Part shown: one piece after another, positions 1-7,921 of the stretch | How positions within the stretch are numbered: the first letter of the stretch is position 1 | Layout of the letters: each line of letters opens with the position of its first letter | Source: CAYTLQ01 sp964438715 | GTDB lineage: Bacteria; Bacteroidota; Ignavibacteria; Ignavibacteriales; Ignavibacteriaceae | Assembly: GCA_964438715.1 (NCBI GenBank) | Contig: CAYTLQ010000272.1 | Span: 1 to 32,466, forward strand | Length of the DNA: 32,466 nucleotides | Reading direction: 5' to 3' | Position numbers and translations under genes: made by a program | Notes under the pieces: model-generated | What the model saw: only the letters and a program-made list of their open reading frames with translations | Databases searched by the model: none | What the model was told of the DNA's origin: nothing

Positions 1-136
1 CCGGTACCTTTAATTATTAATTTGCCCACGGAAATCGATTGAACCACAAGATTATTTGGGTCGATGGTAAAGTTCTTTTAATGTGAAACTTAATCAAAAA
101 AATGTTAAATGTCAGTTCCTAAAACAATAAAGGTGA

Positions 137-1114
137 ATGAAAGTAACTGAACATTTATCAAAAGAAACTGGGCCGCTAATCAGTTTTGAAATAATACCGC
201 CCAATCGAGGTGGTGATATAAAAAGTCTATTGGCTGTCATTGAAGATTTAATTCAGTATAAGCCGCCGTTTATCGATATAACCAGCCATCCCGCCGAGGT
301 TGTGTACGAGGAAACGAACTCCGGCATTCAGAAAAAAATTAAACGAAAACGACCGGGCACTCTGGGTATATGTGCGCTTATTCAGAATAAATATAATATT
401 GATGCAGTACCGCATATCTTATGCAAAAATTTTACCAGAGAAGAAACAGAAGATTTTCTGATTGAACTAAATTATCTGGGTATTGAAAATGTTCTTGCCA
501 TCAGGGGTGATGATACCGGATTCACTAAACCAATTCCTCAGGGAAGAAGTACGAACGAGTATGCTCTCGATTTGGTGAAGCAAATTGTTTCTATGAACAA
601 TGGTAAATACCTCGAAGAAAATTTGCTCGATGCAAAACCATCGTCTTTTTGTGTAGGTGTGAGCGGATATCCCGAAAAACACTTTGAAGCGCCTAATCTG
701 AAAACGGATATCAGTTTTACCAAACAAAAAATAGATGCAGGCGCAGAGTATATTGTAACCCAGATGTTCTACGATAACGAAACATTTTTCTCTTATGTTT
801 CTGCATGTCGTGAAGCAGGAATTACTGTACCAATAATTCCCGGTCTGAAGATTCTTACACTGAAATCGCATCTTACGAATATACCGCGTAATTTTTATAT
901 AAGTCTTCCTGACGATTTTGTTGCGGAAGTAATGAAAGCAAAACACGAACATGTAATTGATTTAGGAATTGAATGGGCGGCAAAACAGGTAGAGGGCCTT
1001 TTAGAAAAAGGTGTACCGGCTATTCATTTCTATATAATGCAGAATTCACGACCAATTAATTTATTGATGAAAAAATTAAAGCTACATAAGGAAAACTTCT
1101 ATCTCACCAGGTAA
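137..1114 (+). CDS. metF: Methylenetetrahydrofolate reductase
   Basis: This enzyme reduces 5,10-methylenetetrahydrofolate to 5-methyltetrahydrofolate with FAD, supplying the methyl group for methionine synthesis in the cytoplasm. The 325-residue protein spans the whole TIM-barrel family. The N-terminal strand reads ISFEIIPP, with the conserved Glu at about residue 18. NVLAIRGDD carries the Asp that contacts the flavin and folate, and YIVTQMFYDN and PIIPGL are the usual later motifs. The ATG follows AAAGGTGA closely, an acceptable ribosome-binding site. It is the first gene of a plus-strand run, and the next reading frame opens within a few bases of its stop, so the two are probably co-transcribed. 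No methionine-specific riboswitch is visible in the 136 bases upstream. Family assignment is firm. Confidence 0.95.
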   Translation: MKVTEHLSKETGPLISFEIIPPNRGGDIKSLLAVIEDLIQYKPPFIDITSHPAEVVYEETNSGIQKKIKRKRPGTLGICALIQNKYNIDAVPHILCKNFTREETEDFLIELNYLGIENVLAIRGDDTGFTKPIPQGRSTNEYALDLVKQIVSMNNGKYLEENLLDAKPSSFCVGVSGYPEKHFEAPNLKTDISFTKQKIDAGAEYIVTQMFYDNETFFSYVSACREAGITVPIIPGLKILTLKSHLTNIPRNFYISLPDDFVAEVMKAKHEHVIDLGIEWAAKQVEGLLEKGVPAIHFYIMQNSRPINLLMKKLKLHKENFYLTR

Positions 1115-1115
1115 A

Positions 1116-2114
1116 ATTTTTAAAATAAAAGATCGGCTTACCAAACGGCTTCGATGGGGTGTTGCCGGATTAGGCAGGTTCTCGGAAACTGCCGTTCTTC
1201 CTGAATTACATAAAATCAGGCGTGCACAAGTTGTCTCGGTGTTCAGCAAGACACATACACGAGCGCGATTTATTGCAGAGAAGTTTTCAGTTCCTCATTA
1301 TTTTTCTTCATTTGAGGATTTTCTCTCTTCTGAGATTGATGCTGTTTATATCGGAAGTACAAATGCAGAGCATTATAACCAGGTATTGCTTGCCGCACGC
1401 GCCGGAAAGCACATCCTTTGTGAAAAACCGCTTGCAATTACTGCCCGTCAGGCGGAAGAGATGGTTAATGTTTGCAGAGAAAACAATGTTCTTTTGGCAG
1501 TAAACTATGTTTACCGGTTTCATCCATTAATTCAGAAAGCAAAAGAACTGGTTTCAAATCAAACTATAGGTAAAATTGTAACCGCAGGAGCAAATTTTAA
1601 TATTAATATTACTCCCGGTGAAAATTTTCGTTTCAATAAAGAGCTTTCCGGTGGTGGTGCGATGCGCGACCTTGGCACTCACATGATAGATTTGTTCCGG
1701 TATGTTGGTGGCGAGTTAACCCCTATTTACGGAATATTGGATAATGTTATTTATAAAACCGAGGTTGAAGATTACGCCTTTGCTTTACTTCGGTTTGAAA
1801 ACGGGGGCTATTGTCATATTTCGGTTTCCTTTAATTCTCCACGAGCGTCAAACCGTATAGAAATTATCGGGAGTAAAGGCAGTATTGCTATTGATAACCT
1901 TGTTGCAAGCAGATACAGTTCCGCAAAAATGACAATTATGCTCGAAAAAGAACGAAATATGGCCTTCAGGAAAAGAACGAACAAACTTTCCCGACTCCTT
2001 CGTTCGGTAAATACATCATTTATCCGAAATGAAGAACCATTAGTTACCGGATATGATGGTTTTATTAATATGAGCATAATGGAAGCGTTAGAAAACAATG
2101 CAAGTAAAAAATGA
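1116..2114 (+). CDS. Gfo/Idh/MocA-family NAD(P)-dependent dehydrogenase; start codon unclear
   Basis: The family comprises Rossmann-fold dehydrogenases that act mostly on sugars, inositols or other polyols; the substrate here cannot be read. The dinucleotide-binding strand WGVAGLGRFSE is encoded at about 1155-1187, followed by the family motif CEKPLA and the catalytic-region motif GGGAMRDLGTHMIDL. The first ordinary start codon in frame is GTG at 1239, which would remove the whole GxGxxG strand and so cannot be the true start. Upstream to the in-frame stop at 1077-1079 there is no ATG, GTG, TTG or CTG. The start given here is ATT at 1116, two bases after the metF stop, with AGG at 1109-1111 ahead of it. 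ATC at 1101, a +1 shift from metF, or a sequencing error are alternatives. The 3' end overlaps the aldolase gene by 17 bases. Confidence 0.8.
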   Translation: MFKIKDRLTKRLRWGVAGLGRFSETAVLPELHKIRRAQVVSVFSKTHTRARFIAEKFSVPHYFSSFEDFLSSEIDAVYIGSTNAEHYNQVLLAARAGKHILCEKPLAITARQAEEMVNVCRENNVLLAVNYVYRFHPLIQKAKELVSNQTIGKIVTAGANFNINITPGENFRFNKELSGGGAMRDLGTHMIDLFRYVGGELTPIYGILDNVIYKTEVEDYAFALLRFENGGYCHISVSFNSPRASNRIEIIGSKGSIAIDNLVASRYSSAKMTIMLEKERNMAFRKRTNKLSRLLRSVNTSFIRNEEPLVTGYDGFINMSIMEALENNASKK

Positions 2115-2751
2115 ACTTGTAAAGTATTGTCATAAAGTTTATTCGAGAGGATTAGTTTCTGCTACTGACGGAAATCTTTCGGCACGGAGTTTTGAAAATA
2201 TCGTTTACATTACTGCCTCAGGTGTCAGTAAAGGCGAAGTAAATTCTGATGATATTATAAGTTTACCGCTTAAGGGAAATGTTGTAAAGAGTGGAAAGAA
2301 GCCCTCAACTGAGTACGGTTTACATTTATATATCTACAGGACTCGACCGGATGTACATGCAGTAGTACATTGCCATCCGGTTTATGCAACAGCAATGTCA
2401 TCCTCAAATCAATTAGATCGTCCGTATTTTCCCGAAGTTATTCTTACACTTGGCAGAATTCCTCTGTGCCGCTATGCCGCTCCATCAACCCCTGCGCTGT
2501 ATGAAAGTCTGGCTCCATATATTGGTTATGCAAATGTATTTCTCCTTGAAAACCATGGAGCAGTTACTGTTGGATCATCATTAAAGGAGGCGTACCACCG
2601 GATGGAGAAGCTGGAACATTACGCAAAAACGCTTTACTTAGCGCGTCAGGCAGGTGGAATCCGCGAACTTGAAAGGTCACATCTTAACGAATTATACTCA
2701 TTGGCTGAATCGGTGTATGGAATTTCCCTACATCCCCAAAACCGGTTTTAA
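2098..2751 (+). CDS. Class II aldolase/adducin-family protein (fuculose-phosphate aldolase type)
   Basis: Zinc-dependent enzymes of this fold cleave sugar phosphates such as L-fuculose-1-phosphate, or epimerise or dehydrate related substrates. The 217-residue protein has the whole family signature: GNLSAR near residues 25-30, a metal-site glutamate at E72 in PSTEYGLH, the two zinc histidines H91 and H93 in HCHP, and the third, H153, in ENHG. The length is typical of FucA. Its start lies inside the end of the preceding dehydrogenase gene, so the two are translationally coupled and may act on the same sugar or polyol. The exact substrate is not decidable: FucA, AraD-like and methylthioribulose-phosphate dehydratase enzymes share these residues. 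No transporter or kinase for a sugar is nearby. Confidence 0.85.
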   Translation: MQVKNELVKYCHKVYSRGLVSATDGNLSARSFENIVYITASGVSKGEVNSDDIISLPLKGNVVKSGKKPSTEYGLHLYIYRTRPDVHAVVHCHPVYATAMSSSNQLDRPYFPEVILTLGRIPLCRYAAPSTPALYESLAPYIGYANVFLLENHGAVTVGSSLKEAYHRMEKLEHYAKTLYLARQAGGIRELERSHLNELYSLAESVYGISLHPQNRF

Positions 2752-2777
2752 TTTCACAATTATCGCATCATAACTTT

Positions 2778-3779
2778 ATGAATTCTCAATTAACAGTTGC
2801 ACTCCTCGTCGGAGGCGCCTCTCCGGAAAGACAGGTATCCAAATCATCTTCTGCTTCTATTTATAAAGCTCTCCGTTCACTTGGTCATAGGGTAATACTT
2901 ATTGATCCGGCTTATGGAAAAAATCAGCCTTCCTCTCCGGAGGATTTTTTTGGCGAAAAAGATTTATTCCCTGTAGATTACAAGAATTATATTCAGGCTA
3001 TCGAATCAGGTAATATTCAGGAGGCTGATACCGTATTTATTGGTCTGCATGGAAAGTGGGGGGAAGATGGAACAGTGCAGGGTATGCTTGAACTATCCGG
3101 AAAACCTTACACGGGCTCCGGTATTTTAGCGAGCGCTCTTGCTATGGATAAAGATATGTCAATTTCGCTTTTTCAGCGTAATGGCGTACACACACCGGAA
3201 GGTATCCTAATTAAGAAAACGGATGCAGAGGATAATGGTATTAGTGAAGTTATTTTAGAAAAAACAGGTTTGCCGTGTGTTATTAAACCAAATGATCAGG
3301 GTTCTACTGTTGGACTGAGTATTGTGCATACTGTTAGTGAAATTCTTCCAGCATTTAATGAATGCTTCAGATACTCCGATGGCGCGAGAGTAGAAAAATA
3401 CATCCCGGGAAGAGAACTGGCAGTAGGAATAATTGACGATATAGTGCTTCCTGTTTTGGAAATTAGACCGAAACATGAAATTTATGATTACGAATGTAAA
3501 TATACATCCGGAATGAGCGAGTATATCGTTCCGGCAGATATTCCTGAAGATATAGCGCTTACTATTCAGAATCAGGCGATGCTTGCATTTAATGCTCTTG
3601 GATGTAAAGGATATGGCCGGGCAGATTTTCGTTTAAGTCCTGATAATCAATCATATTGTATGGAAATGAACACTTTACCCGGTATGACATCTACCAGCCT
3701 TGTGCCCAAAATGGCAAAGGCAATTGGTATTTCTTTTGAGCAACTTATTGAAAGAATTGTTTCCATCAGTCTGCGATGA
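2778..3779 (+). CDS. ddl: D-alanine--D-alanine ligase
   Basis: This ATP-grasp enzyme joins two D-alanines to make the terminal dipeptide of the peptidoglycan precursor. Visible family signatures are VALLVGGASPERQVS at the N-terminus, the substrate loop FIGLHGKWGEDGTVQG, YTGSG, the ATP-binding strand CVIKPNDQGSTVGLS, GYGRADFRL, and the metal-binding C-terminal segment MEMNTLPGMTSTS. At 333 residues it has the normal length. The gene begins 26 bases after the aldolase gene and its stop codon overlaps the ATG of the next gene in ATGA, linking it to cell-division protein synthesis. The assignment is firm; whether it accepts D-lactate instead of D-alanine cannot be told from sequence reading alone. 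Confidence 0.95.
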   Translation: MNSQLTVALLVGGASPERQVSKSSSASIYKALRSLGHRVILIDPAYGKNQPSSPEDFFGEKDLFPVDYKNYIQAIESGNIQEADTVFIGLHGKWGEDGTVQGMLELSGKPYTGSGILASALAMDKDMSISLFQRNGVHTPEGILIKKTDAEDNGISEVILEKTGLPCVIKPNDQGSTVGLSIVHTVSEILPAFNECFRYSDGARVEKYIPGRELAVGIIDDIVLPVLEIRPKHEIYDYECKYTSGMSEYIVPADIPEDIALTIQNQAMLAFNALGCKGYGRADFRLSPDNQSYCMEMNTLPGMTSTSLVPKMAKAIGISFEQLIERIVSISLR

Positions 3780-4066
3780 AACTAAACAAACAATTTATTC
3801 TTTTGGTAATTCTGTGCGTGGTGTACATAGGCGGTACGGCTTACCTTGTATTTAATGACTATGGCATAATCAAGTATAATAAAGTGCAGGCTCAGGTGGA
3901 TTCATTAGCAATTGAAATTCAGAAGCTTAAAGACGAAAACCTCCGCCTGCAGGGTGAAATTGATTCCTTAGAAAATAAAGTACCTGCAAAAATAGAAACA
4001 ATAGCACGCGAAAAATATGATATGAAAAAACCGGGGGAAACAATTATTGAAATTGAGGAAAAGTGA
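3776..4066 (+). CDS. FtsB/DivIC-family cell-division protein
   Basis: A 96-residue bitopic membrane protein. Residues about 7-27 form one transmembrane helix (FILLVILCVVYIGGTAYLVF). A coiled coil with heptad hydrophobics follows at about residues 37-68, and then the family's conserved tail IETIAREKYDMKKPGE. Members sit in the inner membrane and join the FtsL-FtsB-FtsQ divisome complex that activates septal peptidoglycan synthesis. The gene overlaps ddl by four bases (ATGA), and its stop overlaps the GTG start of rarA (GTGA), so the three form one coupled unit. The pairing with a wall-precursor ligase suits a septation role. FtsB and DivIC cannot be told apart here, so no symbol is given. Confidence 0.88.
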   Translation: MKLNKQFILLVILCVVYIGGTAYLVFNDYGIIKYNKVQAQVDSLAIEIQKLKDENLRLQGEIDSLENKVPAKIETIAREKYDMKKPGETIIEIEEK

Positions 4067-5376
4067 GCGCTAATAAACTCGTCCCGGATATGCCGCTCGC
4101 AGAGCGGATGCGTCCATTGGAAACTGCCGCTTTTTATGGACAGGAGCATCTTCTCGGTGAAGGAAAGCCCCTTCGTGTGATGATAGACAATGATGCTGTT
4201 AGCTCTTTTATTTTATGGGGTCCGCCCGGAACCGGAAAAACGACAATAGCCTCTATAATTGCCGCCCGAACAGGTTCCGATTTTCACAGGCTGAATGCTG
4301 TTTCCTCTGGAGTAAAGGATGTTCGTGCCGTTATCCAGCAAGCAGAATTACGCCGTTCCGAAGGGAAAAAAACAATTGTATTTATTGATGAAATTCACCG
4401 TTTCAATAAATCCCAGCAAGATGCCCTGCTTCATGCAGTGGAATCAGGCGTTATCACTCTCCTTGGCGCAACAACTGAAAATCCGTCATTTGAGGTGATA
4501 CCAGCGCTCCGTTCGCGCATGCGAACATACATTCTTCAGCCATTATCTGCGGAACATCTTAAAAGTATAGTTCACAGAGCAATCACCACTGATAGGGTGT
4601 TGAAGGAATATGATATTGTTGTAGAAGAAATCGATTATTTGTTGTATCTCTCTGGTGGAGATGCTCGTGTACTTCTCAATTTACTTGAAGCGGCATTTCT
4701 GCAAGAGAAACTATCGGCGAGGGATAAAAAAATTTCCATTACAAAGAACACTCTCGATACTATAATTCAGCAAAAAAATATTTTTTATGATAAATTGGGT
4801 GAAGAACATTATAATATAATTTCGGCATTTATTAAAAGCATCAGAGGCAGTGACCCGGATGCGGCGCTATACTGGATGGCGCGAATGCTGGAAGGGGGTG
4901 AAGACCCTCTGTTTATTGCCAGGAGGATGATTATACTTGCATCTGAGGATATAGGAAATGCTTCGCCGAATGCACTTGTACTGGCAACCGCGGCATTCTC
5001 TGCAGTTGAAAAAATTGGAATGCCTGAAGGTCGGATTGTTCTTTCGCAGTGTGCGGCGTATCTGGCGTCGTCACCCAAGAGTAATGCTTCGTACATTGCA
5101 ATTGAAAAAGCTTTTGAAGATGTTCGAACAAAACCACTTTTTCCTGTTCCGGTTCATCTCCGCAATGCACCCACTACCTTTATGAAAAAAATCGGATATG
5201 GAAAAGATTACAAGTATCCACACGAATATCCTCATCACTTTATTGAGGAAAATTACTTCCCTGAAGAAATGAAAGGAACGCAGTATTATTTTCCGACAGA
5301 GCTTGGTCAGGAAAAAACATTAAAAGAGCGACTGCAATTTTTTTGGGGTAAGAGGAAAAAGTATGATAAGAGCTGA
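4063..5376 (+). CDS. rarA: Replication-associated recombination protein A (AAA+ ATPase)
   Basis: RarA (MgsA) is a clamp-loader-like AAA+ ATPase that works at stalled replication forks. The 437-residue protein has Walker A GPPGTGKTT at residues 53-61, Walker B VFIDEIHRFNKSQQ with D109 and E110, sensor 1 LLGATTENPSFEVIPALRSR, and the RarA-specific C-terminal region including KSIRGSDPDAALYWMARML. The last is the diagnostic signature separating it from other clamp loaders. The GTG start overlaps the preceding stop codon by four bases, and no nearer ATG fits. It ends the plus-strand run and faces the convergent tonB gene with a 36-base gap in which I see no clear terminator. Confidence 0.95.
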   Translation: MSANKLVPDMPLAERMRPLETAAFYGQEHLLGEGKPLRVMIDNDAVSSFILWGPPGTGKTTIASIIAARTGSDFHRLNAVSSGVKDVRAVIQQAELRRSEGKKTIVFIDEIHRFNKSQQDALLHAVESGVITLLGATTENPSFEVIPALRSRMRTYILQPLSAEHLKSIVHRAITTDRVLKEYDIVVEEIDYLLYLSGGDARVLLNLLEAAFLQEKLSARDKKISITKNTLDTIIQQKNIFYDKLGEEHYNIISAFIKSIRGSDPDAALYWMARMLEGGEDPLFIARRMIILASEDIGNASPNALVLATAAFSAVEKIGMPEGRIVLSQCAAYLASSPKSNASYIAIEKAFEDVRTKPLFPVPVHLRNAPTTFMKKIGYGKDYKYPHEYPHHFIEENYFPEEMKGTQYYFPTELGQEKTLKERLQFFWGKRKKYDKS

Positions 5377-5412
5377 AACAAAGTCTTTCACTATGATAAC
5401 GACTTAATCAAA

Positions 5413-6090
5413 TTATGGAATTGGGATATTAATCATTAATTGAGTCTTTACAATTTTGCCTTTATCTTTTCCGGGGCTGAATCGGGTTTTGCGCACTATA
5501 GAGGCAATTACGGCATCAAGCGAGTTACCCAGTCCTTTTGAGACCTGAGCTTTTCGCACTATTCCTGATTCATCAACAAAAACCAGTATATAAATTGTTC
5601 TGCCCCTTGATGCATCATAGTCGGGATGGTTTTTGGGGATTTTGGTTTGAATTGCTACAATGCCGCCAAATGCTTCCGGTGCAGTATCCACACCTACTCT
5701 GTACACATCTGTACCCGGACTTGTTCCGCTTCCATCACCAGTCCCGGAACCAGAATTACCGGGGACACCACTTACCGGAACATCACCTTGAATATCTCCA
5801 ATTCCGGTTTGCTCTCCCCTAGGACGCTCATCGGGAGCAGTTTGCTTTGCGGGAATAAGTCCGCCACGCTTTTCTACAGCGGTATTTTTTTCAACAGGTT
5901 TTTCATTAGCGGTGAATACAGGGAGTTGATCTATCTGAATAGAGGTAAATTGCGATTGTTGTACCTTCAGGTCGGCATTCTCAAAGAAAAATAATACAAT
6001 TATTGCATAACAAAATACATGTGCCAATAGCGAAAACACTGTTGGTAATTGGCGCATCAGAGAGACGAGTATCAGACGGTATTCGAACAC
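5413..6090 (-). CDS. tonB: TonB-family energy transducer
   Basis: The 225-residue protein has a short cytoplasmic N-terminus, one transmembrane segment at about residues 17-36, a Pro/Gly/Thr-rich periplasmic linker (about 70-130), and a C-terminal TonB domain from about 135 onward with the pattern YDASRGRTIYILVFVDESG and VRKAQVSKG. It would carry proton-motive force from ExbB-ExbD to outer-membrane receptors. The only start before an in-frame stop is GTG at 6090, preceded by a weak TTTAGG. It is the last gene of the exbB-exbD-tonB operon, 76 bases after exbD, with a hairpin in the gap. The linker is Gly/Ser/Thr-rich rather than the classic Pro-Lys repeat. A TolA-like role is possible, but the C-terminal domain looks like TonB. 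Confidence 0.87.
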   Translation of the reverse strand: MFEYRLILVSLMRQLPTVFSLLAHVFCYAIIVLFFFENADLKVQQSQFTSIQIDQLPVFTANEKPVEKNTAVEKRGGLIPAKQTAPDERPRGEQTGIGDIQGDVPVSGVPGNSGSGTGDGSGTSPGTDVYRVGVDTAPEAFGGIVAIQTKIPKNHPDYDASRGRTIYILVFVDESGIVRKAQVSKGLGNSLDAVIASIVRKTRFSPGKDKGKIVKTQLMINIPIP

Positions 6091-6132
6091 AAATGCCTAA
6101 AGTAAAACATACTGCGGGATGAATAAGAAACT

Positions 6133-6160
6133 TGCGGGGTAGCGCTCTTTACTACCCGCA
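6133..6160 (-). terminator. Hairpin between exbD and tonB
   Basis: Plus-strand TGCGGGGTAG (6133-6142) pairs with CTACCCGCA (6152-6160), leaving one bulged G and a 9-base loop. On the transcribed minus strand it follows the exbD stop and is followed by AAGTTTCTTATTC, only a weak U tract. It may attenuate tonB relative to exbBD or protect the upstream mRNA; it is not a strong terminator. Confidence 0.45.
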
Positions 6161-6166
6161 TAACAA

Positions 6167-6601
6167 TTATTGATTTTCGCCGGGAACAGGAAACTCAGTA
6201 GTTTTTGTAGCCGCAACAAGTATTTTTGCCGCTCCTGAGATTTTTACCAGATCGAGTAATTTAATAAAGTTACCGTGAAGTACCCCTTTATCAGCCTTAA
6301 TTATAACACTATATTCATTAGCTTCAGTATATTTTGCCTTTAATACCGAGGCAACATCTGTGGGCGCAATTACTTTGCCGTCAATAATAATGTCATTATT
6401 CTCCGTAAGAAAGACTTCAATATTTTTACTGACCTGGGTTTCTGATGAAGCCGCCTTAGGGAGTTTTACATGAAAAGCGCCTGAAATGAGAAACGGGCTG
6501 GTAATCATAAAAATTATAAGCAGTACGAGAATCACATCGGTGAACGGAGTGATATTAATTTCCGAAAACTGCGCCTCGTCGTGGCCGTGTCTTCTCCTCA
6601 C
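6167..6601 (-). CDS. exbD: ExbD/TolR-family biopolymer transport protein
   Basis: The 144-residue protein has the ExbD architecture: a short cytoplasmic N-terminus ending in FSEINITPFTDVILVLLIIFM, where the Asp in TPFTDV is the proton-carrying residue in the single transmembrane helix (about 19-41), then a periplasmic domain with KVIAPTDVASVLKAKY and VIIKADKGVLHGNFIKLLDLVKISG. It forms the proton channel with ExbB and drives TonB in the inner membrane. The gene starts 10 bases after exbB and is followed by tonB, so the whole module is present. TolR is the alternative name for the same fold; the neighbouring TonB-domain protein favours ExbD, but no TolB or Pal gene is here to exclude a Tol system. 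Confidence 0.92.
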   Translation of the reverse strand: MRRRHGHDEAQFSEINITPFTDVILVLLIIFMITSPFLISGAFHVKLPKAASSETQVSKNIEVFLTENNDIIIDGKVIAPTDVASVLKAKYTEANEYSVIIKADKGVLHGNFIKLLDLVKISGAAKILVAATKTTEFPVPGENQ

Positions 6602-6611
6602 CTTCTCCTCC

Positions 6612-7277
6612 TTACCTTGCTTCAGTTAACTGCTGATTTTTCACAAGAACAGCGGTTTCGCGTATTACATCATCAAATATGGCCATCTGCATTTTCAGAC
6701 GCTTTGTAAAATAGTTATAGAACATTACGGATGGAATAGCAACAAACAATCCGGCGGCAGTTGCAATAAGGGCCTCAGCAATTCCATTAATCACACGGGA
6801 GTAGTTTGCTGTATCCTGCAAAGAAAGGGCAGAGAATGATTTAATAATTCCGATCACCGTTCCAAACAGTCCAATAAACGGCGTAATACTTCCTAATGTG
6901 GCATGAATACCCAATCCCTTTTCAAAATTGATAATCTCTTTATCGAGTTTACTGAAAGCTGTATCGATTAAATCGTCTTTAGGAAGATGGCGGTTTTCAA
7001 GGATATAAACCAAAGCGGGCGTGAGCGGAGAAGTGAATGTCATTCCTACTTTTTTCCACTTAAGTCTTTTTAGTTTGTCAGTTAACTTGGCAAATTCACC
7101 TGCTGCAACATATTCACGGACGAGTTTCATTATTGACTCTGAGCGTTGAGGAGTAACACCTTGAAACTTTATAAGCTTTTCAATGGCAACCTTTAAAGAT
7201 AAAATCGAACAAAGCAAGAGAATGTATATTGTAAATCCACCTTGTTGAAGCAGTTCAATTAATGATTCGTATTGCAC
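6612..7277 (-). CDS. exbB: ExbB/TolQ/MotA-family proton channel protein
   Basis: The inner-membrane scaffold of the TonB motor. Three transmembrane segments are visible: about residues 12-30 (FTIYILLLCSILSLKVAIE), a second pair region beginning IHATLGSITPFIGLFGTVIGII, and ALIATAAGLFVAIPSVMFYNYF. The TPFIGLFGTVIGI and ATAAGLFVAIP motifs are diagnostic of the family. An upstream in-frame TTG at 7292 is possible, but AAAGGA lies between it and GTG at 7277 at the right distance, so GTG at 7277 is the better start and gives 221 residues. First gene of the exbB-exbD-tonB operon. The 35-residue stretch after the first helix is basic and cytoplasmic, as expected. Confidence 0.92.
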   Translation of the reverse strand: MQYESLIELLQQGGFTIYILLLCSILSLKVAIEKLIKFQGVTPQRSESIMKLVREYVAAGEFAKLTDKLKRLKWKKVGMTFTSPLTPALVYILENRHLPKDDLIDTAFSKLDKEIINFEKGLGIHATLGSITPFIGLFGTVIGIIKSFSALSLQDTANYSRVINGIAEALIATAAGLFVAIPSVMFYNYFTKRLKMQMAIFDDVIRETAVLVKNQQLTEAR

Positions 7278-7467
7278 CTGTTTTCCTTTCAATAGACAAC
7301 AATTGTGTCGGTTGTAATGTGTAGTATATGAAAAACTAATTCAGAAAATTACTAAATATCAGTCAATTAATCAGATAAAAATGAATTCCATTCTTATTTG
7401 AATACCTGAAATTTTTTAACAATAGGGTGTAAGAGATTTTGGGAATTGATTACAAAAGCTAAGTCCA

Positions 7468-7483
7468 TCCGTTAGCTAACGGA
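7468..7483. repeat. 16-base perfect palindrome, copy 1
   Basis: TCCGTTAGCTAACGGA is its own reverse complement. The identical sequence recurs at 7781-7796, and both copies are followed within about 10 bases by GGATC and CTGACG. The pair brackets the oppositely oriented hairpin units. A degenerate relative with a CCCT centre lies at 7899-7916. Confidence 0.85.
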
Positions 7484-7540
7484 ACAACGGATCTTCTGAC
7501 GAAATTGAACATTGATAGCAAGTCAATTATTTAATTATGT

Positions 7541-7670
7541 CATCCCTTCAGGATTTTTATTTGGTGTTGCGTATATCTGCGCTATAAATATTACATCCCC
7601 TCGGGATTGGTATTTGATGCTTGGCATACACCTGCTATATAATTTGTCTTATCTCAGGATTGATTTTTTT
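7541..7670 (+). repeat. Tandem repeat, 53-base period, about 2.5 copies
   Basis: Hairpin cores ATCCCTTCAGGAT, ATCCCCTCGGGAT and the decayed ATCTCAGGAT end at 7554, 7607 and 7660, exactly 53 bases apart. The spacers also align, sharing TATTTG and a CTATA-AAT block. A fainter copy may begin at about 7488. Confidence 0.8.
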
Positions 7671-7697
7671 AGAACGAACAAATGTTTCTGTGTCAAT

Positions 7698-7768
7698 AAA
7701 CCCGAGGGGTTGAAATTATTATAGAACATTCGTTAAATACCCAAATAGAACCCTGAAAGGGTGATATA
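7698..7768 (-). repeat. Inverted copies of the same repeat, 50-base period
   Basis: Read on the minus strand, 7698-7768 gives ACCCTTTCAGGGT, CTATTTGGG, CTATAATAATTT, then AACCCCTCGGGTTT, matching the plus-strand units at 7541-7660 core for core. The two cores begin 50 bases apart (7701 and 7751). Confidence 0.75.
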
Positions 7769-7780
7769 ATAGTGGCATTG

Positions 7781-7796
7781 TCCGTTAGCTAACGGA
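7781..7796. repeat. 16-base perfect palindrome, copy 2
   Basis: Identical to 7468-7483 (TCCGTTAGCTAACGGA). It is followed by GGATCCCCTGACGG, the counterpart of GGATCTTCTGACG after copy 1, so the repeated unit is longer than the palindrome itself. Confidence 0.85.
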
Positions 7797-7921
7797 TTAG
7801 CCAATGGATCCCCTGACGGAGTGCAGAGAAATTATAATTCCACCCCCGTCGGGGTTTATTTTGCTTGTGTTGTGATAATATTATCCAGAGGATGTTCCAT
7901 CCGTTCCCTAACGGATTTGCA

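Noticed and set aside
1..42. Possible 3' end of an upstream plus-strand gene reading PVPLIINLPTEID then stop
   Set aside because: Thirteen codons are too few to identify; another frame is also open for a similar length.
467..952. Minus-strand frame opposite metF
   Set aside because: It is fully antisense to a conserved enzyme, with Cys/Phe/Arg-rich shadow composition.
5538..5994. Plus-strand frames opposite tonB (5538-5822 and 5626-5994)
   Set aside because: They are antisense to a clear TonB protein and lack recognisable domains.
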